Source: Hyphomonadaceae bacterium UKL13-1 (GTDB taxonomy: Bacteria > Pseudomonadota > Alphaproteobacteria > Caulobacterales > Aquidulcibacteraceae). From it: a stretch of DNA of 64,000 nucleotides. Both the position numbers and the translations under genes were made by a program. Positions 26,557 to 36,468 of the stretch are shown here, in pieces. Positions within the stretch are counted from its first letter, which is position 1; each line of letters begins with the position of its first letter. The notes below the pieces were generated by a model. That model saw nothing but the letters and a program-made list of their open reading frames with translations. It ran no database searches and had not been told where the DNA came from. The stretch spans positions 3,045,898 through 3,109,897 of the forward strand of contig CP012156.1 of the NCBI GenBank assembly GCA_001602435.1, read 5' to 3'.

Positions 26557-26643
26557 TGTGACAGTCTCACAAATTCGGTGTGACAGAAATATAAAATGAG
26601 CGTGACAATTTTATTGCATGTTAACGTTTACTCCGACGTCACA
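26557..26643. promoter_or_regulatory. phased operator-like repeats upstream of the lipoprotein-receptor operon
   Basis: Three direct copies of a TGTGACAG-like word start at 26557, 26579 and 26601 (the third is CGTGACAA), exactly 22 bases apart, or two helical turns. The first is also half of TGTGA-N5-TCACA (26557-26571), close to a Crp/Fnr-type palindrome. An inverted TCACAC lies at 26638-26643. The region is the promoter side of the lipoprotein gene (start 26437). Confidence 0.5.
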
Positions 26644-26697
26644 CTCGAGACTTGTGCACACCAGATAGTCAGCATACAGAGTATAAATTGAACGAGG

Positions 26698-29418
26698 CTA
26701 AGAAACCTTTGTTGAGCTATTGGCGGAGCTAGATGTCGCCGTGGAAGCTGGCTCCACAAGTGCCAAGGCTTCTTCGATGCCAGTGATCAAGGTTTCAGGC
26801 GTAAATGGCTTGGCAATATGGAAATCAGCCCCAGCCTCAAGCGCTTCAGCCTTATGGTGCGTCATTGCATTGGCCGAAACCGCGATGATGGGCATGCGAG
26901 GTCGATCATGAGCCGCCTCCAACAGGCGGATAGCACGGGTCGCGGTCAAACCATCCATCACCGGCATTTGGAGATCCATCAACACCAGATCGAAATCCAA
27001 TCGGTGCACTGCGTCCAGCGCCTGCTGGCCGTTCTCGCACAAGGTCAGATCTACGCCCAATGGCTCTAGGATCAGTTGCAAAACCCGGCGATTGGTTGGG
27101 TGATCATCGACTGCCAGAATCCGCAACCGATCAGACGACGCTTCGGCCACGACATCTCGAGAAGCTTCACGTTGGGAGGTCGCGATCACACCTGGGGTCT
27201 CCGCAACCGGCAAAGTCAACTCGAGACGGAATATCGACCCGGCCCCAACAATCGATTCTGCGCTGACGGTTCCACCCATAAGCTCAGCCAATGACTGGCA
27301 AATAGCCAGACCCAAACCAGAGCCGCCATGAGCCCGCGTAATCGATGCATCAATTTGCTCAAACCGATTGAACAAACGTGCCAAGTCTTGTGACTCGATC
27401 CCCGGCCCCGTATCTGAAACCGCAATCACCAACCGCATCGCTTGGCCATCATTGTTTTGGGCAGGGAACATGTCCACTGCCAGCTTGACGGAGCCATTGG
27501 TCGTAAACTTGATGGCGTTCGCCAGCAGGTTTGCCAAAATCTGCCGGATTCGCACCGCATCACCCACCAACCAAGTATGGTCAGATTCCAAGCAGGGCTG
27601 ACTGAACTTCAAGCCTTTGTTGTCCGCGCGTACGGCAAACAAGGCCGACGTGCCTGAAATGAGATCCGAGAGCCGGAAGGGTGTAGCTTCAATTTCAAGC
27701 CGACCCGACTCAACTCGGGCCAAGTCGAGAATATCGTTCAAGACGCGTTCGAGTGACACGCCCGAATCTCGAACCAAATCCACCATTTCGCGTTGGGCAG
27801 ATGACAAATCACTTTGCGCCAAAGCCCCGGCAATAGCGACAATGCCGTTTAATGGTGTTCGAATTTCATGGCTCATATTGGCGAGGAAAGCACTCTTGGC
27901 GTTGTTAGCCAACTCAGCGTTGGCGCGTGCTTGATCCAGAGCTTCTCGTCTGGCTACGTCTTCGGTGATGTCTGTCACGAAAGAACGGATAGTACCCGAA
28001 CCTGATGCAGGGCGACCAAAAACGGTCACAATCGAACGTCCATGACGGATGTTTACCCCATCGAGACAAAAGCGGAAATCGACTGTTTGTGGACGGTTTT
28101 CAAGATAGGCTTGTCGCGTCACCTGATTGACGAGCTCACGATCCTCTTCAATGACATTTTCGGAGAAGAAAGCCGCCAGATCGCCGTTGCGATCCTGATC
28201 GGCTCGAAGGAAATGCCCGACCGCGCCAAACCCAATAATTTTGTGGCCCGGCTGTTCAAGGTCCCAAACCATTGACGAGCCACTCATCAATGCGGTCTCA
28301 AGTCTGTTTTCCAGTTGCTCGGCACGGGTCAAGAGAGTTCGAAGCTCCGTCTGGTCGTCGACCATGCCGAAAATCTGAACCACCTGACCTTGGTCGTCCA
28401 AGACCGTATGGACGATGGATGCCACTTGGCGGGTCACGCCGTCCATCCCAACGATGGGCATCACGAACTTATGGACACCGGCTGTTTGATTGAAGCGGAA
28501 GATGTTCTCTTTCGCCAGATCCCGAAATTCCGGTGCGACTTGAAGCAATTGGTCACGCGCAGTTGGCGCTTCCGTATCAGGCTGCCGACCATAGGCGCGG
28601 AACGTGCCAGGCGACCAGAATAGGGTTCCTGAGCGCCCATCAAAATCGAAGAAACCTATCGGCAGATCATTTTCCAAAAGATCGAACATGTAAGCGTCAC
28701 GGTCTCGACGCTCCAACGCGTTGGCCAATTGCTGGGCGTGGCTGTCCTTTTCCACGAGCAGAGCCTGCATCTTTGCTTGGCCATGGGTCAGGTAAGTAGC
28801 AAACCAGAGCATGCAACAAAAATAGGCCGCCGTCACAGAGGCGAGAATAACGCCCTGTGGCTGAAAGGCCAACCAAGATCCAAGGGCAAGCAGACCGGCC
28901 CAGATCGGCCACGTTCCGAGAATCAGTATCCGTAAGCGCGAATTAGTCTGCGCAACAAATACGTTGGTACTGGCCGCCAGCATGATCGCCGCAGCCGCAT
29001 AGCTCATCCCAGAGTGCGTACCTGCCGCAATAATGGCTACAGACGGAACCCAAGCTAAAGTGCAGCGGGCAATGAGCATCAAGATAAGCTGGTTCTCGGC
29101 TTGGCGCGCTGTCATTAAAAGCAAAGCTGGGTCTTTTAAGCCCCGCATTTGACTTAACCAGTTATTGGAAAAGCGCTTGAGATGTGCATCGAATGCGATG
29201 CTAGCGAGAAAAATCAGACAGGCCCAGATCGGTGCCCCTGAAAGCGCGATGCTGATGTTTAAGAGTCCATGGCTCACAAAGCTGGCAGACCAGTGGACCC
29301 GCGTGTTCTTAAGTGCCTGCCGAACACCTGTGATTCGAATGGCCGCCCGCGCGCTTGCTGGATCAAGCGTCACACGATCCAAAGCAAAACTCAAAAAGCG
29401 AGAAAGGGCACCTACCAT
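26698..29418 (-). CDS. hybrid sensor histidine kinase/response regulator
   Basis: 906 residues. The N-terminal part (about 50-220) has several hydrophobic helices, giving a membrane sensor. Two PAS-like domains follow (about 250-510), then a HisKA domain with the phospho-acceptor His in FLANMSHEIRTPLN. The HATPase domain has DTGPGIE and GGSGLGLAI. The C-terminal receiver domain carries DDHPTNRR and the phospho-acceptor Asp in LVLMDLQMPVMDG. No separate response regulator or phosphotransferase gene is adjacent, so the output partner is unknown. It is divergent from a second kinase gene. Confidence 0.9.
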   Translation of the reverse strand: MVGALSRFLSFALDRVTLDPASARAAIRITGVRQALKNTRVHWSASFVSHGLLNISIALSGAPIWACLIFLASIAFDAHLKRFSNNWLSQMRGLKDPALLLMTARQAENQLILMLIARCTLAWVPSVAIIAAGTHSGMSYAAAAIMLAASTNVFVAQTNSRLRILILGTWPIWAGLLALGSWLAFQPQGVILASVTAAYFCCMLWFATYLTHGQAKMQALLVEKDSHAQQLANALERRDRDAYMFDLLENDLPIGFFDFDGRSGTLFWSPGTFRAYGRQPDTEAPTARDQLLQVAPEFRDLAKENIFRFNQTAGVHKFVMPIVGMDGVTRQVASIVHTVLDDQGQVVQIFGMVDDQTELRTLLTRAEQLENRLETALMSGSSMVWDLEQPGHKIIGFGAVGHFLRADQDRNGDLAAFFSENVIEEDRELVNQVTRQAYLENRPQTVDFRFCLDGVNIRHGRSIVTVFGRPASGSGTIRSFVTDITEDVARREALDQARANAELANNAKSAFLANMSHEIRTPLNGIVAIAGALAQSDLSSAQREMVDLVRDSGVSLERVLNDILDLARVESGRLEIEATPFRLSDLISGTSALFAVRADNKGLKFSQPCLESDHTWLVGDAVRIRQILANLLANAIKFTTNGSVKLAVDMFPAQNNDGQAMRLVIAVSDTGPGIESQDLARLFNRFEQIDASITRAHGGSGLGLAICQSLAELMGGTVSAESIVGAGSIFRLELTLPVAETPGVIATSQREASRDVVAEASSDRLRILAVDDHPTNRRVLQLILEPLGVDLTLCENGQQALDAVHRLDFDLVLMDLQMPVMDGLTATRAIRLLEAAHDRPRMPIIAVSANAMTHHKAEALEAGADFHIAKPFTPETLITGIEEALALVEPASTATSSSANSSTKVS

Positions 29419-29636
29419 GGAGCTAGACTAACAGCCCGCAATGAATCTTGTTTTAACGCGCGGGCATTTGGTTATTCTGGGCCAGAACAAGTATCAGAAT
29501 TGGAGTAGGCTTGGATTTGGAGTGCCTTTTATGCTGGCACTGCCCACCAATCCAGCCGACATAAATTGGCCAGTTGTTAAGCATTACAAGGTTAATTGGC
29601 CGACACCATTGCAACAAACTGAGCCGACCAATCGCC

Positions 29637-31079
29637 ATGCACGCTAGCAACCTAAGCATGAACCATGATTATATGGCGGTGGTTCACTGCCGCGACAAAG
29701 CATGGGGTCAGCACGCCTTAACCCGGATCGGCTCGATCTTTATAGCGACGACAGCGGTTGGTATTTCCGTCCCTGGCCATTGGTGGATATTCTGCGTTGC
29801 CGCGATGACAATTGGCTGGGCGCTAGAAGGAACATTTTATCGCTGGCTGAGCGACAAAATCGATCACCCCGAGAAATTAGACCTCGAAGACTTGCCGCGG
29901 ATCAAGCGGCTAACCATTCGCGCGATTATTGGCTTGGTGGCGCTGTATGCCACGCCCTTTCTGGCGCTCGCCTTTGCGCCTGATCCGGGCCCAAGTCTCG
30001 GACTCATCTTCGCATGCGGCAGTTTGTTGGTCATTTGCGGCCAGCACGTGCTGGATCGAAACATGGTCTATTGCACACTACCCGTCATAACCTTGGCCGT
30101 AATCCTGTGCGCTTTTCGACTTGCTGATGGCTGGGTCGGTTACCTGCTAGGCTTTCTCGCCTTTCTCCTCTGCGTCAACACGGTGGTGCTGACGAGAGCT
30201 TCATTCCAGTCATCTGAAGATTTGATTGAGGCACAAGGCAAAGCGCTTCGCCTCGCTGACGAACTCGATGATCGCGTCGTGCAGCGCACACGCGAATTGG
30301 AAGAGGCCGTAAAAGTCGCAGAAGAAGCCAATCGCGCCAAATCACGTTTTCTAGCGACGATGAGCCACGAATTGCGCACGCCTCTGAATGCGGTGATTGG
30401 CTATGCCGAGATGGTTGGGGAAGACGTGCGGTCTGGTGACCTAGGTTCAACCGAGGCGGACCTTGAGAAAATCCGCAATGCAGCCCGTCACCTACTTGGT
30501 CTGATCAACGAAGTGCTCGACATCTCAAAAATGGAAGCCAATGAGCAAGTGTGCCGCCCCGCGCATTTTGATGTACGTTCGGTTGCGCAAGAGGCACTCG
30601 ATGCAATCATCCCGTTGGCTGCAGCCAGTCAAACCCAATGCGAGCTGGAAATCGACCCAACGCTTGAGCTTTTGGCCTTCAATGACGAAGGCAAGCTACG
30701 CCAATGCTTGCTAAACCTGCTGTCAAATGCCGCAAAATTCACCAACAAAGGCACTATTAAGCTGACCTGTCGTTTAGGTGGCAAACAGCAAGAATGGATA
30801 GCCTTTGACGTTGCCGATACCGGAGTTGGTATCGCGGAAGAAGACTTGCCGCGCATCTTCTTGCCCTTCTTCCAAAGCGATACGAGTTTGACACGCTCGG
30901 TCGAAGGTACTGGGCTGGGTCTCGCCATTAGCCATAAGCTATCTCACCTCATGGGCGGCGACCTCATGGTGAAGAGCAGCGTCGGAATCGGCTCGACTTT
31001 CACGTTGATGATTGCACGACAGTTTGTCGAACCCGGCGAAGCTGCTGTCTCGCTGCCCGCCGTTCCCGTCACCAACTAG
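29637..31079 (+). CDS. membrane sensor histidine kinase
   Basis: About 480 residues. Six or so hydrophobic helices (up to about residue 190) form the sensor. A coiled-coil linker leads to HisKA with FLATMSHELRTPLNAVIGYAEM, and the HATPase domain shows DTGVGI and GTGLGLAI. There is no receiver domain. Starts at 29637, 29658 and 29673 are all possible and none has a strong ribosome site; the first is used. It converges on the thiolase gene with one base between the stops. Its signal and partner regulator are not evident. Confidence 0.87.
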   Translation: MHASNLSMNHDYMAVVHCRDKAWGQHALTRIGSIFIATTAVGISVPGHWWIFCVAAMTIGWALEGTFYRWLSDKIDHPEKLDLEDLPRIKRLTIRAIIGLVALYATPFLALAFAPDPGPSLGLIFACGSLLVICGQHVLDRNMVYCTLPVITLAVILCAFRLADGWVGYLLGFLAFLLCVNTVVLTRASFQSSEDLIEAQGKALRLADELDDRVVQRTRELEEAVKVAEEANRAKSRFLATMSHELRTPLNAVIGYAEMVGEDVRSGDLGSTEADLEKIRNAARHLLGLINEVLDISKMEANEQVCRPAHFDVRSVAQEALDAIIPLAAASQTQCELEIDPTLELLAFNDEGKLRQCLLNLLSNAAKFTNKGTIKLTCRLGGKQQEWIAFDVADTGVGIAEEDLPRIFLPFFQSDTSLTRSVEGTGLGLAISHKLSHLMGGDLMVKSSVGIGSTFTLMIARQFVEPGEAAVSLPAVPVTN

Positions 31080-31080
31080 C

Positions 31081-32334
31081 TTAGAAATCGGTAACCCGCT
31101 CGATAATGATAGCCGGAGCCATACCCCCGGCTGCACACATGGTCACCAAGCCATAGCGCCCGCCGGAGCGCTCAAGCTCGTCAAGCGCCATGCCGATCAG
31201 GATCGAACCCGTGGCACCAATTGGATGACCAAGTGCCATCGCACCCCCATTGATGTTGACCTTGGTACGATCCAGTTTGAGGTCACGGATAAATTTCTCT
31301 GCCACAACGGCAAAGGCTTCGTTGATCTCCCACACATCAATCTCACTCACCGTTAGCCCCGCTTTAGCCAGTGCTTTCTTGGCCGCAGGCACCGGCGCGT
31401 TCAGCATCAAGGTGGGGCAGTCGCCAACATTGGCGGTCGCGACAATACGGCCGCGCGGCTTCATGCCATGAGCCTTTGCATAAGCCTCTGATGTGAGCAG
31501 TAGGGCCGCCGCACCGTCAACAACGCCCGACGAATTGCCAGCGTGATGGACATGGTTCATCGCGCCTTTGAGCCCTGGATATTTGCTGGTGATCAGATCG
31601 CCGTAGGTCCGTCCACTCTCGTCGACTTTCATCTCTGCCCACATGTTAAAGACGGTCTTGAGGCCGTTGAGGCTTTCAAGTGTCGTTTGTGGACGGGGAA
31701 ATTCGTCGTGGTCCAACGCGACCGTGCCATCGAGATTCTGAACCGGCACAAGAGAACGGTCGAAGCGGCCCTCGGAAATAGCGTGGGCTGCGCGCTGCTG
31801 GCTGACGTATGCCAGTGTATCCACGGCCTCGCGATCAATGCCTTCAATCGTCGCGATCGCATCGGCGCAGACCCCCTGTTGCGATTGGGGATGCTTCTCA
31901 CGCAGGCTCTTATTGCCAGCATCCAGCATTGGTGGTGCGGTTAAATCAGCCGTGGCTGCGGTATAGCTCATCATTTCAGTACCGCCAGCGATCACGCAAT
32001 CTTCCATGCCCGACATGATCTGCGCGGCAGCCAGATTAACTGTGGTGATGCCTGAGCCACAGAAACGATCGAGGGTCACGCCGGATGCCTTGATGTCATA
32101 CCCCGCGTCCAAAGCGGCCATCCGCCCCAGGTCACAGCTCTGCGCACCGCGTTGAGAGCTCGTGCCCCAGATGATGTCGTCGACTGTCGCGGTATCGAGA
32201 CCGTTGCGATCTGCGATGGCTTTCAGAACCGTCGCGGCCAGATGTTGCGGATGCAGATGGGCGAGCGCGCCCTTGCCAACTTTCCCGATTCCACGAGGGG
32301 TACGGCAGGCGTCAATGATGTAAGCATTTGTCAT
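31081..32334 (-). CDS. acetyl-CoA C-acyltransferase (thiolase)
   Basis: About 417 residues, the normal size for a thiolase II. The acylated cysteine is C94 counted from an alternative GTG at 32340 (RFCGSGITT). The catalytic histidine is in GGAMALGHPIGATG and the second cysteine in MCAAGGMAPA. It would condense or cleave acyl-CoA in fatty-acid degradation or polyester synthesis. The ATG at 32334 is preferred because AGGGAG lies six bases upstream. No other beta-oxidation genes are adjacent, so the exact pathway is open. Confidence 0.92.
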   Translation of the reverse strand: MTNAYIIDACRTPRGIGKVGKGALAHLHPQHLAATVLKAIADRNGLDTATVDDIIWGTSSQRGAQSCDLGRMAALDAGYDIKASGVTLDRFCGSGITTVNLAAAQIMSGMEDCVIAGGTEMMSYTAATADLTAPPMLDAGNKSLREKHPQSQQGVCADAIATIEGIDREAVDTLAYVSQQRAAHAISEGRFDRSLVPVQNLDGTVALDHDEFPRPQTTLESLNGLKTVFNMWAEMKVDESGRTYGDLITSKYPGLKGAMNHVHHAGNSSGVVDGAAALLLTSEAYAKAHGMKPRGRIVATANVGDCPTLMLNAPVPAAKKALAKAGLTVSEIDVWEINEAFAVVAEKFIRDLKLDRTKVNINGGAMALGHPIGATGSILIGMALDELERSGGRYGLVTMCAAGGMAPAIIIERVTDF

Positions 32335-32410
32335 GGTCACTCCCTAAGTTTGTTGCCCAGATCTGATCGCCTGAGTTTCACGGAGACTGTAGCCTCAGCC
32401 CCGATAGAGG

Positions 32411-32444
32411 GCAAACAAAAAGGGGTGCCGGAAGCCGACACCCC
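32411..32444 (-). terminator. intrinsic terminator after the binding-protein gene
   Basis: On the minus strand GGGGTGTCGG pairs with CCGGCACCCC (one G-T pair) around a CTT loop and is followed by TTTTTGTTTG. It ends transcription of the solute-binding protein gene. Confidence 0.88.
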
Positions 32445-32468
32445 ATTGTACTTGCAAGTTGTGGCCGC

Positions 32469-33623
32469 TTAGGCGGCGCGGACTCTGGTCATCGCAGCCT
32501 CAAAGGCCTGAGTAATCTTTGAGCCTGCATATTTTCCATACTCACACTTGGCCATCACATCAGCCGGCGGGAAGATGGTTGGGTTGTTCTTGTAAGTATC
32601 ATCCATCAGCGCTTTAGCGGCAGCGTTTGGCGTTGGATACAAAATGGTTTTAGTGATGTTAGCCCCATTTTGACCATCCAACAGGAAGTTAATGAATGCA
32701 TGCGCGTTATTGGGGTTTGGTGCCCCGGTTGGGATGCACATGCAGTCAGAGTTCAAGAGCGACCCTTCTTTTGGCACCACAAAGGCCAAGTCGGGATCCT
32801 CAGTCTCTTTCTGGGCAATATCGCCATTGTACTCGAGCACGATATCGACTTCTTTCGACATCAAGAGGTCCTGGCCATTATCATCATGGAAGTTTTTGAT
32901 ATTGGCTTTTTGCTTGATCAGCATGTCTTCAACTTGCTTGATCAATTCAGGTGTCGCGTCATTCACGCTCTTGCCCAAATATTTGAAACCCAAACGGAAT
33001 ACGTCCGCGCTTTCAGATAAAAGAGATAGGCGACCTTTATATTCGTCGCTGTCGTAGAGGTATTTCCAGCTGTCGGGAATGACCCCGCCCTTCATGGCTG
33101 ACTTACGATAGCCGATGCCGAGTACCAGCCACGTGTAGGGCATGGAATATTTACGGCCGGGATCAAAGTCTGCATCCTGGAACTCTGGCAGAAGGTTCTT
33201 TTTGTTCGGGATTTTTGCATGATCTAATGGGGCTAACATTTTAGCCTCAATCATGCGGGCGACATATTCATTGGACGGCATGATGACGTCAAAGCCTGGG
33301 TTCCCCGCGCGGAATTTCGCAAACAGTTCGTCATTATTGGCAAAAAGGGTCATGTTGACCTCAACACCGCTAGCCGCCTTGAAGTCTGCCAAAGTGTTTT
33401 CGCCGATATAGGTGTCCCAATTATAGAAGGCGAGCTTGTTGCCCTCAGAACCTTCAATAACCAGTTTGCCTTCGGTCTTTGCTTCCGGCTCAGCGGGCTT
33501 ACAGGCTGAGAGAGTTAAAGCCGCGGCCGTTGCACCAAATGCAGCCATGAATGCCCGACGCGAATGGGGTCGGAGCCGCAGGAACAGATCAACTTCTTCA
33601 CGTGACAGTGGTCGTTCAGTCAT
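32469..33623 (-). CDS. polyamine-type ABC transporter substrate-binding lipoprotein
   Basis: A 384-residue extracellular solute-binding protein of the PotD/PotF type (FYNWDTYIGENTLADFKAASGVEV near the mature N-terminus, then VIMPSNEYVARM). The leader has both a twin-arginine motif (SRRAFMA) and a lipobox (TLSAC, C41), so it is probably a Tat-exported lipoprotein. The ATG has GGAG upstream. The gene precedes nothing resembling permease or ATPase genes in this window. The two downstream-facing ligase genes and the aminotransferase upstream fit polyamine use. Confidence 0.87.
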   Translation of the reverse strand: MTERPLSREEVDLFLRLRPHSRRAFMAAFGATAAALTLSACKPAEPEAKTEGKLVIEGSEGNKLAFYNWDTYIGENTLADFKAASGVEVNMTLFANNDELFAKFRAGNPGFDVIMPSNEYVARMIEAKMLAPLDHAKIPNKKNLLPEFQDADFDPGRKYSMPYTWLVLGIGYRKSAMKGGVIPDSWKYLYDSDEYKGRLSLLSESADVFRLGFKYLGKSVNDATPELIKQVEDMLIKQKANIKNFHDDNGQDLLMSKEVDIVLEYNGDIAQKETEDPDLAFVVPKEGSLLNSDCMCIPTGAPNPNNAHAFINFLLDGQNGANITKTILYPTPNAAAKALMDDTYKNNPTIFPPADVMAKCEYGKYAGSKITQAFEAAMTRVRAA

Positions 33624-33656
33624 TCACGTATCTCCTTCTTTGGTTACATCGGAGGT

Positions 33657-35057
33657 TTAGGCGTTGCGGAAACACCAATCATAATCCGCAAGTGGAACAT
33701 GTGCGAAGTAGCGGTCCTGTTCAGTCCGCTTAACGATTGTATACATGGCTTGAAAACGGGCACCCAGATAGTCTTTCAGGACTTCAGATGACGCAAAAGT
33801 GTCCACCGCTGCAAACCAATTCTTGGGCAATTCTACGGGTGCCTTATCAGCCTGGGCATATCCATCGCCCGTAATTGCAGGGCCAGGATCAAGCTTGTTC
33901 GTTAGACCATAGTGGACTCCTGCCAGCATGGCAGCCAATGCCAGATATGGATTTGCGTCCGCGCCGGAGACCCGATGTTCGACATGTCGGCTAGCTGGCG
34001 GCCCCGCCGTGACGCGCAAGCCAACCGTCCGGTTATTCACGCCCCATGTCGCTGCCACTGGGGCATAGGAATTACCAACAAAGCGACGGTAAGAATTCTG
34101 GTTTGGCGCAAAAATGGCTATGCCTGCGGGGAGTAACTGCTGCATTCCCGCAATCGCATGGCGGAGCGCAGGCGTGCCTTGTGGATCTTCGCTGGCGAAA
34201 ATATTACGCCCGTCTTGATCAAGGACCGAGACGTGCAGGTGCTGGCCATTGCCGGCGCGCCCTTCAAACGGTTTCGCCATAAAAGTGGCTTCCAGACCGT
34301 GACTGACGGCACACCCTTTTACGAGGCGCTTAAACATCATAGCTTCATCGGCCACACGCAGTGCGTCCGCACGATGTTCCAGACCGATTTCCAACTGTCC
34401 CGGAGCAAATTCGCTGATCGCCGCTTCAATCGGCAATCCTTGCGCTTCTGCTGCCTCATAGAGGTCGCGCAGATACGGCATGTAATCATCAAGCTCACGC
34501 AGGCCATAAACTTCATGTCCACTGGGCGTGTGACCTGTGACGGGCGAAGACGGCAAGGTCGGAGCCTGGCCCGCATAGCGTTGATCAAGAAGATAGAACT
34601 CAAGCTCGCATGCCACATCTGGCGTGAGTCCATCGGCAGCAAACCGATCCAAAACACGTTGCAGGACATTGCGCGGGTCAAGGTCGCTGCCCGGACCATC
34701 AAGCTCGTAGAGCGACAGAACACACTGGGCGATGTCGTCGCCTAACCAAGGTGCCTTGAACAGGGTATTGGGCGCTGGCTTAGCCAAGCGGTCGGCATCG
34801 CCATCTTCCCAGACAAGCCCGGTTGCTTCGCAATCGGCCCCTTGCATATCCACTACCGTGATAGAACCCGGCAAATAGCGGCCATGACCATAAACCGTCA
34901 AAAGCTCGTGGGGACGAATCCGCTTGCCGCGAGGCGGCCCACTCATCGGATTATAGAGAATATCGATAAAGTTGACGCCGGGATTGGCGGCCAGAAAGGC
35001 TTCTGCCTCTGCTTTAGTAGCAATGCCGTATGTGTGTTGGGTTGGCTTTCTAGACAA
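33657..35057 (-). CDS. glutamine synthetase family protein, gamma-glutamylpolyamine synthetase-like
   Basis: A 466-residue type III glutamine-synthetase-fold ligase. Family features include the ACELEFYLLD metal-binding block, a GNGQHLHVSV block and the NSYRRFVGNSYAP segment. PuuA-type enzymes ligate glutamate to putrescine or other amines. The context of a polyamine-type binding protein, a paralogous ligase and a class III aminotransferase favours this over nitrogen-assimilating GlnA. It begins with TTG at 35057, preceded by GAGG; no better start was seen. It is 9 bases from the upstream ligase gene. Confidence 0.85.
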   Translation of the reverse strand: MSRKPTQHTYGIATKAEAEAFLAANPGVNFIDILYNPMSGPPRGKRIRPHELLTVYGHGRYLPGSITVVDMQGADCEATGLVWEDGDADRLAKPAPNTLFKAPWLGDDIAQCVLSLYELDGPGSDLDPRNVLQRVLDRFAADGLTPDVACELEFYLLDQRYAGQAPTLPSSPVTGHTPSGHEVYGLRELDDYMPYLRDLYEAAEAQGLPIEAAISEFAPGQLEIGLEHRADALRVADEAMMFKRLVKGCAVSHGLEATFMAKPFEGRAGNGQHLHVSVLDQDGRNIFASEDPQGTPALRHAIAGMQQLLPAGIAIFAPNQNSYRRFVGNSYAPVAATWGVNNRTVGLRVTAGPPASRHVEHRVSGADANPYLALAAMLAGVHYGLTNKLDPGPAITGDGYAQADKAPVELPKNWFAAVDTFASSEVLKDYLGARFQAMYTIVKRTEQDRYFAHVPLADYDWCFRNA

Positions 35058-35066
35058 AATAGGACC

Positions 35067-36452
35067 TCAGACTTTCAGGAGTAAATGTTCGCGTTCCCAG
35101 GCCGAAACGACCCCTTCGAAGGCGTCAAGCTCGTCCAGCTTAACGGCAGCAAACACGCGACAGAATTCTTCACCCAAGACTTCTCGCATGGGTTCACAGT
35201 TTTGGAAACGACCCAACGCCTCATCCAAGGTGCGAGGCAGTGAGCGGGGCATCCGGTAGGCCGATGTTGTGATCAGCGGACCCGGCTCGAGGCCCTGCAC
35301 CATGCCGACATAACCGCATGCCAGAGACGAGGCGATCGCAAGATAGGAATTCGCGTCGGCCCCGGGTAAACGGTTTTCAACCCGGCGGTTGCGCCCGTCG
35401 CTGATCGGTGTCCGCAGACCGCACGAACGGTTATCGAGGCCCCATTGCACGTTGATTGGCGCATCAAACTGCGGCCGCATCCGCCGGAATGAGTTCACAT
35501 TGGGTGCAAATAGCGGTGCCACATCAGGTAGATAGGTTTGCAAGCCACCCACGAAGGATCGGAACAATTTGCTGTCTGTCCCATTGGTATTGGCAAACAG
35601 ATTGCGGCCAGTTTCCTTGTCCACCAAGGACTGGTGAATATGCATGGCGCTACCAGGCTGATTATCCATCGGCTTGGCCATGAAGGTGGCATAGACATTC
35701 TGAGATAAGGCCACTTGCCGCACGATGCGTTTAAACATCAAAACCTGATCGGCCAGCTCCAGCGCATCGCCGTGATTGAAGTTAACCTCCAACTGAGCGG
35801 CGCCGGCTTCGTGGATCATGGTGTCGATATCGAGTTCGGCAATCTCGCAATATTCATAGATTTGCTCGATTAGATCTTCATATTCGTTGATCGCCTCGAG
35901 GCCATAAGGCTGGGACACGGTTTCGGCGCGGCCGGACCGTCCAACCGGGGTTTCAAGCGGCAAATCAGGGTCGATGTTGCGGGCAGTCAGGAAGAATTCG
36001 ACTTCTGGCGCGACCACAGGCTCCCAACCGCGCTCCGCATAAAGGTCCAGCACCCGACGCAGAACTTGGCGCGGGGCGATATCAATCAGCTTACCCGCAT
36101 GGGTGTAGGCATCTGTCACCACATAAGCCGTCGGGGTGCGGTAGCCGGGTGCCACACAGATAGAGGACGGATCCGGCACAAGCACGCAATCAGGGTCGAG
36201 GGTGCCGGAAAACCCGTCCTCATCGTCGGATTCCGCATCTGGATATTCACCCGTAACCGTTACGCGCAAGATGGACGAGGCAATGCGCAAAGTGTGGTTT
36301 GACACCCCCTTCAAAAAGCGCGCAGCGGGCACAACTTTGCCCCGGATAATGCCGTTCATATCCGGCAAAATCAGCTCTATTTCAGATACGCCTTTGTCTT
36401 TGATCCAAGCTTCAAGGCGCTTGTGGATGCTAGGGTCTGTTTCAAACGACAT
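35067..36452 (-). CDS. glutamine synthetase family protein, second copy
   Basis: A 461-residue paralogue of the downstream ligase. It shows APEVEFFLTA for the metal site, QPGSAMHIHQSLVD, and NSFRRMRPQFDAP for the ATP/amine region. The N-terminal beta-grasp part starts at IELILPDMNGIIRGK. The two copies are clearly diverged, which suggests different amine substrates. It is encoded 16 bases after the aminotransferase gene in one transcription unit. Confidence 0.87.
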   Translation of the reverse strand: MSFETDPSIHKRLEAWIKDKGVSEIELILPDMNGIIRGKVVPAARFLKGVSNHTLRIASSILRVTVTGEYPDAESDDEDGFSGTLDPDCVLVPDPSSICVAPGYRTPTAYVVTDAYTHAGKLIDIAPRQVLRRVLDLYAERGWEPVVAPEVEFFLTARNIDPDLPLETPVGRSGRAETVSQPYGLEAINEYEDLIEQIYEYCEIAELDIDTMIHEAGAAQLEVNFNHGDALELADQVLMFKRIVRQVALSQNVYATFMAKPMDNQPGSAMHIHQSLVDKETGRNLFANTNGTDSKLFRSFVGGLQTYLPDVAPLFAPNVNSFRRMRPQFDAPINVQWGLDNRSCGLRTPISDGRNRRVENRLPGADANSYLAIASSLACGYVGMVQGLEPGPLITTSAYRMPRSLPRTLDEALGRFQNCEPMREVLGEEFCRVFAAVKLDELDAFEGVVSAWEREHLLLKV

Positions 36453-36468
36453 AGGTCACCAGTTTCCG

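Noticed and set aside
29564..29601. Direct repeat AATTGGCC (29564 and 29594) as an operator
   Set aside because: Only two 8-base copies 30 bases apart, with no symmetry; too weak to call.
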